Assembly (NCBI GenBank): GCA_030157785.1
Contig: JAOAUC010000018.1
Coordinates: 1 to 64,000 of the forward strand
Direction: 5' to 3'
DNA from: Zoogloea oleivorans
GTDB taxonomy: Bacteria; Pseudomonadota; Gammaproteobacteria; Burkholderiales; Rhodocyclaceae
DNA: 64,000 nucleotides
Shown: one piece after another, positions 15,094-23,994 of the stretch
Layout of the letters: each line of letters opens with the position of its first letter
Numbering within the stretch: position 1 is the stretch's first letter
Notes under the pieces: model-generated
The model's database searches: none
Told to the model about the DNA's origin: nothing
The model's input: the letters and a program-made list of their open reading frames with translations, nothing else
Position numbers and translations under genes: made by a program

Positions 15094-15489
15094 TCAATCC
15101 TTGATGAGCAATTGATCAAGACTGCCACCATTCCCAAGGTAGGTGACAACCCAACCCGGTTGACGGCCCTTACCGCTCCATGTGAGTTTCGGATCGACGG
15201 AATTTCGATACTTAGCGACACCTTTCGCCTTCGGCCCTGCAGTTCCCCGTGCCGCGCGAGGCTTCTTACCAGTGGACTCCGCGACTGGAATTCCCAGCGC
15301 TTTTGCAATCGCTGTCGGATCTACGTTCAAGGCCTTGAGCTTGGCAACGATCTCGTCGAGAGCGACCTTTGTCAATTCTTGCTCCGCTTCCTTCATCTCC
15401 AGCAGCAGTTGGTCTCGTTGCTCGGAAAGCTCCGCGATCTGCGCATCAAGTTGAGCGATATCTGTTTTAAATTTTTCGATGTTCGTCAT
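15094..15489 (-). CDS. H-NS family DNA-binding protein
   Basis: 131 residues. The N-terminal 65 are a coiled-coil oligomerisation domain (IAQLDAQIAELSEQRDQLL). A lysine/alanine-rich linker follows. The C-terminus carries the AT-groove-binding motif LTWSGKGRQPGWV. H-NS proteins coat AT-rich, horizontally acquired DNA and silence it. The start at 15489 was chosen because AAGGA lies seven to eight bases upstream and the longer frame has no support. It is probably an island-encoded xenogeneic silencer or modulator, placed next to AT-rich satellite genes. Confidence 0.88.
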   Translation of the reverse strand: MTNIEKFKTDIAQLDAQIAELSEQRDQLLLEMKEAEQELTKVALDEIVAKLKALNVDPTAIAKALGIPVAESTGKKPRAARGTAGPKAKGVAKYRNSVDPKLTWSGKGRQPGWVVTYLGNGGSLDQLLIKD

Positions 15490-15963
15490 GCTGTGTCCTT
15501 CAGTGATAAGCAAATGGAGGTTATCACATCTCAGCATCTAATCGAATATTTCTAGGTTAACTCTTATATATATTGTGGCAGAAACAAGACTGTTCGCATC
15601 AAGATCATCGGCTCATTCGCGCCAATCACGCCTTGAACGTAGAGCTTGATCAAGCCAACCATTAGTTTCTTAGGTTTTGCATTTTAATATTATTAAATGT
15701 TATTCATTTACAGATAGTAGGCAGTAGTTACAGAGCAGAGTGCGAAGGCCAGGTTAGCGGATAGAGGAATGAGCTGCTCTTGCAATACACAAACGGGGAT
15801 TGTCTTGAAGCAATCAGCGCTCAGAACCAGAAAAGATCAAACCATCAACGCAGACAGCAAATTACGTCAGCAGCGCCCTCACCAATCAACTTACGCCATC
15901 ATTCACCAGCGCTAAATAAATCCGTGATCACCGACTAATCACCTCACGAGAAGGATCATAGCG
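15490..15963. other. AT-rich gene-free stretch
   Basis: About 470 bases between divergent genes, with AT-rich patches (for instance around 15675-15710) that could be H-NS targets and promoters. No ORF, tRNA or clear repeat seen. AGAAGGATC just before 15964 serves as ribosome site of the next gene. Confidence 0.5.
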
Positions 15964-17088
15964 ATGACCGTCAAGATCAACAGCTCAAAGAACACCCACG
16001 CTCAGCAACGACGATTCAATCCTCAACGTAAGGAACTAGCGCGCTTCTTTCGAAGTTACATGCCTCATGTCACGAAGATCGATCCCGGTGACGACAGGAT
16101 AGATCCTCTGCTGGAGATCGAACTATTCGTTCAGACCTGCATCGGGACAGACTATTCAGGTTATCTGCATCACCCCGACAGCCCTCCACGCTTCAGATAT
16201 CGACCGACCAAGCTCACGGAGCGCCACTACTCGCGGATCAATGACTGGTTACTCGCCTATTCTTTAAGTCGATTCTACTCGCCATGTATCGAGCTTTTCT
16301 TTAACGCATGCATCGCGCTCAGGATTGCTCAGGAACCTCTTCAATCGAGCCATAGCCTCTCCAGTGATGGGATACCCCACGCAGCGAGGTTCAACGCCCT
16401 GATCGAATGTATTCGCCTAGAAGGCCGCTCAAAACGCTTTCAGGATCGTCTCTACGAGAGCCGTAGCCGCGCGAAGTCGCAGTTCATACAGTGGGCTGAT
16501 CACATCGACCATCTATTCGACGAAGTACGATCACGCATAACCGTGATACGCATGGATTTCGCCTATCGCAGTGAAATCGCGCCGCTGATCGAGCCAGAAC
16601 AAGCTGACGCGGATTTCAAGCGCTTTCTCACCAACATGAATGGCAAGACCTCCCTCTTCGCTGACTTACTCTCCTACTTCTGGAAGATCGAGCAGAGTCG
16701 ATCCGGCTGCTATCACTTCCACCTTCTCTTTCTTTTCAAGAGTGACCGGCTCCGGAATGATGCCTACCGGGCTGAACAGATCGGCGAGTACTGGTCCAAA
16801 GACGTCACCGAGGGCAGAGGCACGTTCTTTAACGCTCATCGCAGCACCGCCAAGGACAAGCACACCCGGCTTGCCATCGGGCGTATCGAGTACCACGAAG
16901 ACGAGAAACGCAAGAACCTGCTGAACATCCTCGCTTACTTCTGCAAGGCCGATCAGGCGCTGAGGGTCAAAGTATGCCGCCGGGCGCGCAGCTATGGATC
17001 AAGCTGCCTTCCGCAGACGGACGCCTCCAGGGGAGGTCGCCCACGACGCCAGAGATCGTCTGTTCTGTTCGATCGGGTGACGACCTAA
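15964..17088 (+). CDS. inovirus Gp2-like protein (YagK/YfjJ C-terminal domain)
   Basis: 374 residues. The region YHFHLLFLFKSDRLRNDAYR followed by AEQIGEYWSKDVTEGRGTFF is the core of the YagK/YfjJ_C family, with two histidines in a HFH motif like the metal-binding HUH site of rolling-circle replication initiators. Such proteins occur in filamentous-phage-like elements and CP4-type satellites. This suggests a role in initiating replication of the element. The C-terminus after about residue 335 is arginine/serine-rich and overlaps the next long frame. The start has an AAGGA site nine bases upstream. Confidence 0.78.
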   Translation: MTVKINSSKNTHAQQRRFNPQRKELARFFRSYMPHVTKIDPGDDRIDPLLEIELFVQTCIGTDYSGYLHHPDSPPRFRYRPTKLTERHYSRINDWLLAYSLSRFYSPCIELFFNACIALRIAQEPLQSSHSLSSDGIPHAARFNALIECIRLEGRSKRFQDRLYESRSRAKSQFIQWADHIDHLFDEVRSRITVIRMDFAYRSEIAPLIEPEQADADFKRFLTNMNGKTSLFADLLSYFWKIEQSRSGCYHFHLLFLFKSDRLRNDAYRAEQIGEYWSKDVTEGRGTFFNAHRSTAKDKHTRLAIGRIEYHEDEKRKNLLNILAYFCKADQALRVKVCRRARSYGSSCLPQTDASRGGRPRRQRSSVLFDRVTT

Positions 17089-17183
17089 AGTCACCTTCAT
17101 CTTGGCCGATAAACACGGTTACCATCCTCGTGAGCGTGCATATCGTGTCACCAACCATAATTCCAACGATCAGTAGCCTTCCG

Positions 17184-18686
17184 ATGCGGAGCACTTTCAA
17201 CGGCAGCCGCGCACTCTCGTTATCCGAACTGTCCGAGCTACTGAAAGAGCCTCAGGCAAAGCTACTCAGTTCGGCCTACTACGGAAGCTTTGACAAGTCA
17301 TCGCCAGTGATTGCCTTTTATATCAAGGTACCGAAAACCCCGGATGTCTATATCGTCACTCGCTCCTTGCTGAACGAGCTAGACATCGGTTCGGTTACAC
17401 TTGAAACCCAGCGATGCCATGGCGGAGCTCCCTCTAAGCTCCAACAAGCGGACTATCTCTTGCTGAGCCCTCACGTCTGCATGAAGCTTTATCAACATGG
17501 AGAAACCTACGTTTCAACCTTTGAGAATGCTGTACATTTTGACAAAGCTGATCTGGTTAGATTCTCCCTCTCTGACTACCCCCCCAAAGATGACAAGCTT
17601 CTCCTGACCTTTGGTAAATATAAGTCTGATCGCAGCCTTTTTACCAAAAAAGAGAAACGAATCACAACGACAGACATCGTCGCACTTGTTTGGGATCTCA
17701 GTACGTTTGTCGATTTCAGAAAGATCGAAATAGATACTGCTGCCAGTATCATTCGCGCCAACGATATCAGCAGGCCAACCACACCGGAAGCTGAGCTTTT
17801 AAAACATAAGCTAGCTGAACCGATCAAATGGGACAAGCCAACGCCAAAGCCCACTCCCGACAAAGAGCCCGTTCCTGCTGAAGAGCTTAAACCATTAGAA
17901 TGGGAAATATCTAATGAGAATAATGATCATTCAAAAGAGCTGACGCGTGTCGAAAAAATTGAAACAGCGAACCCGTCAGAGAATAATCGCCTTTTATCGA
18001 CAGACAGTCCTGACAGTGAAGAATCACCCGCAGATAACACCAACGCTGCGGACGACAAGGTGTGGTCTAAGAGCGACTTCCCAGATGACGCAGAAAATAT
18101 AATCAACTGCACGCATAGATCTAGTGCACCGACCGACCTTCTTGTTCTGCTTAATACTGCATCGTCGCTTTGGAATGACAAGCATCCAGTCACCAATACC
18201 AAGACGCAACAAACAAAGTACCCAAAACTGGAAATAATAGCACATCAAATATTTAACGAATTCAATTCAAAACTACCTAACAGCATCACCACAACAGATT
18301 GCAAACAACTGGCTGCACTCATCCGACCCAAGATACTCAAGCATTCCGAAAGCACTGAAAAGGAAAAAATAAGAAATGGTCGATGGATAAACGGGTGGCT
18401 ATTTGCTTTATTTGAAGTCTCATCAAAAATCCAGAACAAAAAGTTATCCAAAGCATCTGAAATAAGTAGCGAGATCAGCAAAAGAACAAAAATACCGACG
18501 TACATGCTTACGGTTGCAACCGAGATTGTCTTGGGTGAATTTCTACACAATAAAATGGGGGATCATCAAGCCCCCCCTTCCGATCCGACAGGCAAGACTC
18601 ACTCTAGCACCAATAAATCCCAAACACCGTCTATATTAGACCAAGTCAACCAAGCAAATGGAATTCTCCCCGACCCATCAGTATGA
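17184..18686 (+). CDS. large hypothetical protein with disordered middle
   Basis: About 500 residues from the ATG at 17184. The frame is open further upstream to 16974, overlapping the Gp2-like gene, but those residues look non-native and the start is uncertain. The N-terminal 175 residues appear globular (LLSSAYYGSFDKSSPVIAFY). Residues about 200-350 are rich in P, E, S, D and N and read as disordered. The C-terminal 170 residues are helical and lysine-rich (YMLTVATEIVLGEFLHNKMG). I recognise no domain. It follows the replication-like gene on the same strand and is distinctly AT-richer in its second half, consistent with recent transfer. Confidence 0.65.
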   Translation: MRSTFNGSRALSLSELSELLKEPQAKLLSSAYYGSFDKSSPVIAFYIKVPKTPDVYIVTRSLLNELDIGSVTLETQRCHGGAPSKLQQADYLLLSPHVCMKLYQHGETYVSTFENAVHFDKADLVRFSLSDYPPKDDKLLLTFGKYKSDRSLFTKKEKRITTTDIVALVWDLSTFVDFRKIEIDTAASIIRANDISRPTTPEAELLKHKLAEPIKWDKPTPKPTPDKEPVPAEELKPLEWEISNENNDHSKELTRVEKIETANPSENNRLLSTDSPDSEESPADNTNAADDKVWSKSDFPDDAENIINCTHRSSAPTDLLVLLNTASSLWNDKHPVTNTKTQQTKYPKLEIIAHQIFNEFNSKLPNSITTTDCKQLAALIRPKILKHSESTEKEKIRNGRWINGWLFALFEVSSKIQNKKLSKASEISSEISKRTKIPTYMLTVATEIVLGEFLHNKMGDHQAPPSDPTGKTHSSTNKSQTPSILDQVNQANGILPDPSV

Positions 18687-18827
18687 ATATCGAAAATTAT
18701 CAATGACATTCAAGTCAAACGAAGAGTGGATCTACGCATAAAATCAAACTCGGAAGTTGATCAATTAAAACAATATCTTCCTAGCAATGCGCAAACCCAC
18801 TCCATTCGCCGGCGAGTGTCGTGCTAT

Positions 18828-20303
18828 TCAAGTACAGTTCAGCCTTGCGTTCAAGAAATTACTGAGATTATTGTAATACGCGACCACTATCGGCTTTCCA
18901 AAAACATCAACACCCTCTTGCATACATCCTTGAGATATCAAATAGTCGATCGTCGCGCCTAAAACTCCAGCACGTCGAAGGGGCGTTGGCGCGCGCTGCA
19001 ACAAATATGATCGATTTATATTATATATACCGTACGACCACCCCACTCTTCGCACCAGGAATTGCGCCAACAATATTGCATTCCTGTCCTCAACCTTCAT
19101 GGATTGAAACCCAAAGATTGACACATATGACTGGGCATACCAATCCACGATTGCGATTGCGCTTTCCATCTGACAATACGGTATATCTCCCGATCCGTCG
19201 TAAGCGTAATGCAGGATTGCAGCAACTCTCGCCACCTTGTCAGCCAATCGCGACGCAAGAGGCCGGAAGCGACTGTAATACCGACCATCACGCATATCAA
19301 TTTCAACACGATCATAATAGGCATCCCACCGCCTTTGTGCGTCAAAGTCGAAAGCCAAGACTTTAGGCTTGTCCTCGTCTAAGCCATTCTCGCTTGCTTG
19401 CAAAAGCGAACTTATCTTCCGATCAAAAGCATCGAGCGCCGCGGGATTGACCGGCCTAGCTTGGGCCTGTGTCCGATAGCCGACATGGGACTCACATACA
19501 GGAATGAGAAACCGCGACAAGAAGCCGCTCTCATCGAGTTGTTGATAATGTTTCTTCACAAAATCATCAATGACTCCGTTCTGACCCAGCAAAACCATGG
19601 TCACCAGTGGCTTTTTGATGCGCAAGGTGTCCTCAGACTTCCGGTCTGACGTGATATCAGATCCGTCATGGGCCTTGCACAATAGCGCTATGCGACTGAG
19701 TGCTCTTCCCGACACAAAAAAACCGAACTCATCCGTCACAATCGACGTCGACGCTGAGTGCTTCGCCATGTTCTCCAGCAAGGCGCCGGAACTGACGTCC
19801 TCATGGATCAGCCGCCTGACTGCGGGCATGGTCGGCTCGCCTTGACTGATCTCCATATGCAGTTTCAACAGTCCATCTGGCGCCTCACCGTTCTTGATGA
19901 CTTCGTCCATCAGCGATTTGATCCGGCGTTTTTTTGCCTTGTACAACGTTTGCTGAGCTTCGAACTCAAGTCTTGCCTTTTCAGCTGTCTGAGAAAGTGC
20001 CGTCTCATACTCACGCAAGACTTTCATCACCAGATTCAGCAGCGTGGTTTTGCGCTCCCCGGACTCCAGCGCGACGAGCGTCCAGATCGTGACAGGAGAC
20101 TCCGATGCGGCATTCTTCCGGACCCGTATTCGGCTCTGACACGCAATGGATAGAGCCCCGAGTACCACGGAGGCCACAGCAGGAATGGATACTCCCGTCT
20201 TGTAATGAAAGTTCTCTACCGCCTCGCGGAATTCAATCGGAAACCGATCAAGCGGAAACGGATGATTTTGGATACGACCACCACCTGCATTGTTATAAGC
20301 CAT
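18828..20303 (-). CDS. YfjI-family DUF3987 protein
   Basis: 491 residues with the DUF3987 layout: PFPLDRFPIEFREAVENF at the N-terminus, the modified P-loop ALESGERKTTLLN (residues about 75-87), then IVTDEFGFFVSGR as Walker-B-like strand and LVTMVLLGQNGV. Members are found in CP4-57-type prophages and satellites and look like primase-helicase-related ATPases; the exact activity is unknown. The start has a perfect AAGGAGAT ribosome site, located inside the end of alpA two bases upstream, so alpA and this gene form one operon. Confidence 0.82.
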   Translation of the reverse strand: MAYNNAGGGRIQNHPFPLDRFPIEFREAVENFHYKTGVSIPAVASVVLGALSIACQSRIRVRKNAASESPVTIWTLVALESGERKTTLLNLVMKVLREYETALSQTAEKARLEFEAQQTLYKAKKRRIKSLMDEVIKNGEAPDGLLKLHMEISQGEPTMPAVRRLIHEDVSSGALLENMAKHSASTSIVTDEFGFFVSGRALSRIALLCKAHDGSDITSDRKSEDTLRIKKPLVTMVLLGQNGVIDDFVKKHYQQLDESGFLSRFLIPVCESHVGYRTQAQARPVNPAALDAFDRKISSLLQASENGLDEDKPKVLAFDFDAQRRWDAYYDRVEIDMRDGRYYSRFRPLASRLADKVARVAAILHYAYDGSGDIPYCQMESAIAIVDWYAQSYVSIFGFQSMKVEDRNAILLAQFLVRRVGWSYGIYNINRSYLLQRAPTPLRRAGVLGATIDYLISQGCMQEGVDVFGKPIVVAYYNNLSNFLNARLNCT

Positions 20304-20305
20304 TT

Positions 20306-20527
20306 TTATATCTCCTTTAAGGAATTCAGACCCGTGCTTTCGGCAATACGCAGAATGTACGCATCGATATCGCTTTCTAGAAACCCGACAACATTTCCAA
20401 TCCGGACCTCCCTAGGGAAATCTGGCTTAAAGTATTTCGAGGACGGGTTAATCCAATTGTAAAAGGTGCTCCGTGAGATCCCGCCCAGTCTTGAGCACAC
20501 CTCACGGATTCGAATAATTCGTTTCAT
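20306..20527 (-). CDS. AlpA-family phage transcriptional regulator
   Basis: 73 residues with the MerR-like HTH of AlpA: IIRIREVCSRLGGISRSTFY, then the wing REVRIGNVVGFLESDIDAYI. AlpA activates excision or early genes in P4-like elements. Three tandem CGTTTCCTC units precede the start and provide the GGAGG ribosome site. It is the first gene of a two-gene operon with the YfjI-like gene. Confidence 0.88.
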   Translation of the reverse strand: MKRIIRIREVCSRLGGISRSTFYNWINPSSKYFKPDFPREVRIGNVVGFLESDIDAYILRIAESTGLNSLKEI

Positions 20528-21135
20528 CGTTTCCTCCGTTTCCTCCGTTTCTCAGGTAGCTCATTAAATAAAAGTGGAGACCACCCTTCAACGAAAAAAA
20601 CATTTTTAAAATCTATTCTTTAATTCTTCGTTTATGAGAGCCATTCGCCCAACACTCATTTCGTGATGAGTTGCACACGCAGTTGGAACCAAGAGTTGCT
20701 TAACGCTCTTGAATGCGGCACTGAAGGCACTCAAGTCGATGCCCACGAGCGCAGCACACGGCAATACAAGAGGCTGCCTTGTGCAGGGAATCAGAGAAGC
20801 GGCATGCCCGCCTCCGTCAGCGGGATCGGGTTATGTGGTCTTTCAGCCCATCAAGAAGGTGTTCCGGTGCCGGGCACGATTTCGCAGGTCAGTACGATGC
20901 GTCCATCCAGGGCGCGCTCTCACAAATCCACGGAAGCACTCAGCCATCAATCGCTAAGGGAAGCTTGTGCATCACCGGTGCCACCACACCGCCCTTGCCC
21001 CCAAAACTCAGATGCTTCGGATAACGCGAAGGCACACACTTGGTGTTGCCGTCCTGTGTGGCTGCTTGCCTTCATGGCTCCCGAACGATGTCGGGGTGGC
21101 CTGCGCCAAAAAATGATCATCTTGCCCAAAACCTT

Positions 21136-21164
21136 GCTATTAGCAGCGACTAGCTGCTAATAGC
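21136..21164. repeat. perfect 12-bp inverted repeat with 5-base loop
   Basis: GCTATTAGCAGC, loop GACTA, GCTGCTAATAGC. No T-run follows. It lies about 210 bases before the first gene of the hairpin-separated module. It may be a protein-binding or recombination site, or a transcript hairpin. Confidence 0.65.
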
Positions 21165-21307
21165 GGCACTTTCGGCGCTCGTACCGCTGCGCGAAGTGCG
21201 TCCCGCGTCCTGTTTCTAAAAAATCTCGGCTGTGTACATCCCTCCTGACCACCAGTCCGAGGTCGGCTGAAACCTCCGTTTCGGCTACCCCTCCCCTGGC
21301 TCACCCG

Positions 21308-21348
21308 CCCCGCCCTCTCCGGCTTTGTCACCGGGATCGGCGGGGTTT
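21308..21348 (+). terminator. terminator-like hairpin 1 of module
   Basis: CCCCGCC pairs with GGCGGGG, with a smaller CCGG/CCGG stem inside, followed by TTTCTTC. It ends about 28 bases before the ATG of the glycine-zipper gene. Confidence 0.5.
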
Positions 21349-21373
21349 CTTCATCCTCGTTCAGGAGATGCTC

Positions 21374-21742
21374 ATGACTACCCAGTGCCCTCGTTGCAAG
21401 TCGCTTCAGAGTGAAACCCTCGACCGTGCCCGCAAGGTCGGGACCGCCGTAGGCTTTGCCGGTGGTGCGGCCACCGGTGCCATCGGTGCTATGCGCGGTG
21501 CACGCATCGGTTCGGTGCTCGGAGCCTTCGCCGGTCCGGTCGGCCTCACGGTGGGCGGTGTTGCCGGTGCCCTCGTCGGCGGCTTGATGGGCGGGACGGC
21601 CGGCGGCATGGCCGGCTCGAAGCTCGGTCAGGTGATCGATGACGCGGTGCTCGCGAACTTCCATTGCCTCAATTGCGATCACGTCTTTGGCGCAGACGAC
21701 GCCAAGACCTTCGTTGCCCCTGCACTGCCGGATCCGCGCTGA
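21374..21742 (+). CDS. glycine-zipper protein with terminal zinc-binding CXXC pairs
   Basis: 122 residues. CPRC near the N-terminus and CLNC near the C-terminus could together bind zinc. Between them lie about 70 residues of glycine-zipper repeats (GAIGAMRGARIGSVLGAFAG, then GGVAGALVGGLMGG), the kind of small-residue helix that packs in membranes. The start at 21374 fits the CAGGAG site seven bases upstream better than the ATG at 21368. The function is unknown. It is the first gene of a module typical of integrative conjugative elements. Confidence 0.7.
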   Translation: MTTQCPRCKSLQSETLDRARKVGTAVGFAGGAATGAIGAMRGARIGSVLGAFAGPVGLTVGGVAGALVGGLMGGTAGGMAGSKLGQVIDDAVLANFHCLNCDHVFGADDAKTFVAPALPDPR

Positions 21743-21769
21743 GCGTTTCGGCTGCTTTTTTATGTGTAT

Positions 21770-21800
21770 GCGGATGCCCGGGTTGGGCATCCGCTTTTTT
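21770..21800 (+). terminator. terminator-like hairpin 2 of module
   Basis: GCGGATGCCC, loop GGGTT, GGGCATCCGC, then six T. A textbook intrinsic terminator, but it ends only 18 bases before the next ATG. Confidence 0.8.
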
Positions 21801-21818
21801 ATGTTCGAAAGGATTCTC

Positions 21819-22787
21819 ATGGCACATCAGATTGAAACCATGGCCTACGTGGGCGAGACGCCCTGGCATCAGCTGGGCAACGCCCTCCCCGCGCAGCAAC
21901 CCATCGAGGTCTGGGCGGAGCAGGCCGGCATGGACTGGCAGATTCTTGAGACGCCGGTCTGTTACATGGCCGAAATGGCCGGTGCGCTCGGCTCGATCAA
22001 GACCTTCCCGGACCAGAAGGTGCTGTACCGCAGCGACAGTCACAAAGCCTTGTCAGTGGTGAGTGATCGTTACCAGGTGGTGCAGCCCCGAGAGGTACTG
22101 GAGTTTTACCGGGATCTCGTGGATATCTCGGGCTACGAGCTGGAGACGGCCGGGGTCCTCAAGGAAGGCCGCAAGTTCTGGGCTTTGGCACGCACCGGCA
22201 AGGAGACGGTGCTCAAGGGCAACGATTGCGTGAAGGGCTATCTGCTGCTGGCCACGTCCTGCGATGGGACGCTGGCCACGACGGCGACGCCAACGACGAT
22301 CCGGGTGGTGTGCAACAACACGCTGACGGTGGCTTTGAATGGCGCGAGCTCAGCGATCAAGGTGCCGCACCGGACGAGCTTCGATGCTCAGGCGGTGAAG
22401 AAGCAGCTGGGCGTTGCCGTGTCTCAGTGGGATGGCTTCATGTACCGGATGCGCACCCTGTCGGAGCGGAAGGTGAAGAGCCACGAGGCGCTGAATTACT
22501 TTCTGCGGGTGCTCTGCAACAGCGATGCGGCTCAGGACTCGGGCCGGGGGCTCATCAATGAGCGGGCGCTGAAGAAGGTGCAGGCCATGTACGAAGGGCA
22601 TGGCCGGGGGGCGGAACTCGATGCGGCCAAGGGCACCGCGTGGGGTCTGCTGTGTTCGATCACCGAGTACGTCGATCACGAGAAGCGTTCCCGTGGCCCG
22701 GAATACCGTCTCGACAGCGCCTGGTTCGGTCAGGGTGCGGTCCTTAAACAGCGTGCCCTCGATGAAGCCCTGGCGCTGGCGGCCTGA
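21819..22787 (+). CDS. DUF932 domain protein
   Basis: 322 residues with the DUF932 pattern: YVGETPWHQLGN near the start, LYRSDSHKALSVVSDRYQVV, FWALARTG, and the conserved TTIRVVCNNTL segment. DUF932 proteins are common on plasmids and conjugative elements; some resemble phage/plasmid-like recombination or anti-restriction functions, but no activity is established. GAAAGGA lies eight bases upstream of the chosen start. It is the second gene of the hairpin-separated module. Confidence 0.85.
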   Translation: MAHQIETMAYVGETPWHQLGNALPAQQPIEVWAEQAGMDWQILETPVCYMAEMAGALGSIKTFPDQKVLYRSDSHKALSVVSDRYQVVQPREVLEFYRDLVDISGYELETAGVLKEGRKFWALARTGKETVLKGNDCVKGYLLLATSCDGTLATTATPTTIRVVCNNTLTVALNGASSAIKVPHRTSFDAQAVKKQLGVAVSQWDGFMYRMRTLSERKVKSHEALNYFLRVLCNSDAAQDSGRGLINERALKKVQAMYEGHGRGAELDAAKGTAWGLLCSITEYVDHEKRSRGPEYRLDSAWFGQGAVLKQRALDEALALAA

Positions 22788-22841
22788 TCTGTACCCGTTC
22801 TCTTCCTTCGCTTCCTCTCCGCTTCGTTCTCACCTTCCCGT

Positions 22842-22876
22842 CCCCGCCCGGTGCATGCCGGCCGGGGATTTCTTTC
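22842..22876 (+). terminator. terminator-like hairpin 3 of module
   Basis: CCCCG-C-CCGG, loop TGCATG, CCGG-C-CGGGG with one internal C/C mismatch, followed by ATTTCTTTCG. It precedes the YqaJ gene by 28 bases. Confidence 0.5.
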
Positions 22877-22903
22877 GTCTTTGTTTTAGTAGAAGGAGCC
22901 GCC

Positions 22904-23908
22904 ATGACTGCGACTGCACCGTCTGCCGTATCCGAGGCCAAGCCCCGCAAGGCGCTGAAGCTCGTCAAAACCAACAAGCTCGGCCGGGAGGAATGGCTGG
23001 GTGTGCGCAAACAAGGCATCGGCAGTTCAGATGCTGCCGCTGCCGTGGGGCTGAATCCCTACAAGTCTCAGTTGGAGCTGTGGCTCGAGAAAACCGGTCG
23101 TGACGGCGATCTGCCCAAGACGGACCCGAACGATGAAACCAGTCCGATGTACTGGGGCACCTTGCTGGAACCCATCGTGGCGAACCACTACACCCGGCGA
23201 ACGGGCTACCGGGTCCGGCGGATCAATGCGGTGCTGCAACACCCGAGCTATCCGTGGATGCTGGCGAATATCGACCGGGAAGTCACCGGGGCGCCGGATG
23301 TGCAGATTCTCGAATGCAAGACGGCGGGCATCAACGGTTCGCTTCTGTGGCGTGAGGGGGTGCCGGAGTATGTGCAGTTGCAGGTGATGCACCAGCTCGC
23401 CGTGACCGGCAAGCAGGCGGCGGATGTGGCGGTGTTGCTGGGAGGTCAGGATCTTCAGATTCACCGGATCGAACGGGACGATGACCTGATCGACAAGCTG
23501 ACCACGCTGGAGGAGCAGTTCTGGCGGTTTGTGGAGACGGATACGCCACCGCCAGCGGATGGGTCCGAGTCGGCGGATCGGGCTCTGCGTTGCCTGTATC
23601 CCCAGGATTCGGGTCGGATCATCGATCTCGCGGAAGACCGGCCGATGTCGGCGCTGTTCTCGGATCTGGTGAACGTGCGGCAGACCTTGGCGCGAGACGC
23701 GGAAACGGAGAGCCAGCTCAAGCAGCGGATTCAGGAGCGCATGGGCGATGCGACCCGAGCGATCTTCGAGACGGGTGAAGTGACCTGGAAACGCAGCAAG
23801 GACAGCACGGTGCTCGATGTGTCGGCGCTCACTGCCGACCATCCCGATCTCACTCAGATCTACGTGAAGACCAAACCCGGTTCCCGGCGCTTTCTGGTGA
23901 TGGCGTGA
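22904..23908 (+). CDS. YqaJ-family viral-type recombinase/exonuclease
   Basis: 334 residues with the YqaJ/lambda-exonuclease fold motifs: GIGSSDAAAAVGLNPYKS, WGTLLEPIVANHY with the first acidic residue, ANIDREV, LECKTA as the E-x-K active site, and VQLQVMHQLAVTG. The family digests one strand of double-stranded DNA 5'-3' to give single strands for annealing-type recombination. The C-terminal 130 residues are probably a helical appendage. A strand-annealing partner is not obvious among the neighbours. GAAGGAG lies five bases before the start. Confidence 0.87.
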   Translation: MTATAPSAVSEAKPRKALKLVKTNKLGREEWLGVRKQGIGSSDAAAAVGLNPYKSQLELWLEKTGRDGDLPKTDPNDETSPMYWGTLLEPIVANHYTRRTGYRVRRINAVLQHPSYPWMLANIDREVTGAPDVQILECKTAGINGSLLWREGVPEYVQLQVMHQLAVTGKQAADVAVLLGGQDLQIHRIERDDDLIDKLTTLEEQFWRFVETDTPPPADGSESADRALRCLYPQDSGRIIDLAEDRPMSALFSDLVNVRQTLARDAETESQLKQRIQERMGDATRAIFETGEVTWKRSKDSTVLDVSALTADHPDLTQIYVKTKPGSRRFLVMA

Positions 23909-23922
23909 CGGGACAGCACAGC

Positions 23923-23954
23923 GGCCATGCCCCCCAGAGAGCATGGCCTTTTTT
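23923..23954 (+). terminator. terminator-like hairpin 4 of module
   Basis: GGCCATGC, ten-base loop, GCATGGCC, then six T. It lies 15 bases after the YqaJ stop and 40 bases before the next ATG. Confidence 0.78.
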
Positions 23955-23994
23955 ACTTGGATTGCGGGCGTAACGGCTCTAGATGGAAGGACAC

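Larger units (their letters stand above)
20528..21373. other. 846-base stretch without a recognisable gene
   Basis: Short frames exist on both strands but none has a ribosome site or a known domain. One plus-strand frame (20709-20957) contains YVVFQPIKKVFRCRARF and TNPRKHSAINR, which may be a decayed gene. The stretch contains the 12-5-12 palindrome listed separately and probably the promoter of the following module. Confidence 0.45.

Noticed and set aside
20709..20957. 82-codon frame with YVVFQPIKKVFRCRARF
   Set aside because: Looks like a decayed gene piece but I cannot name the family and no start signal exists, so it is not listed as a gene.
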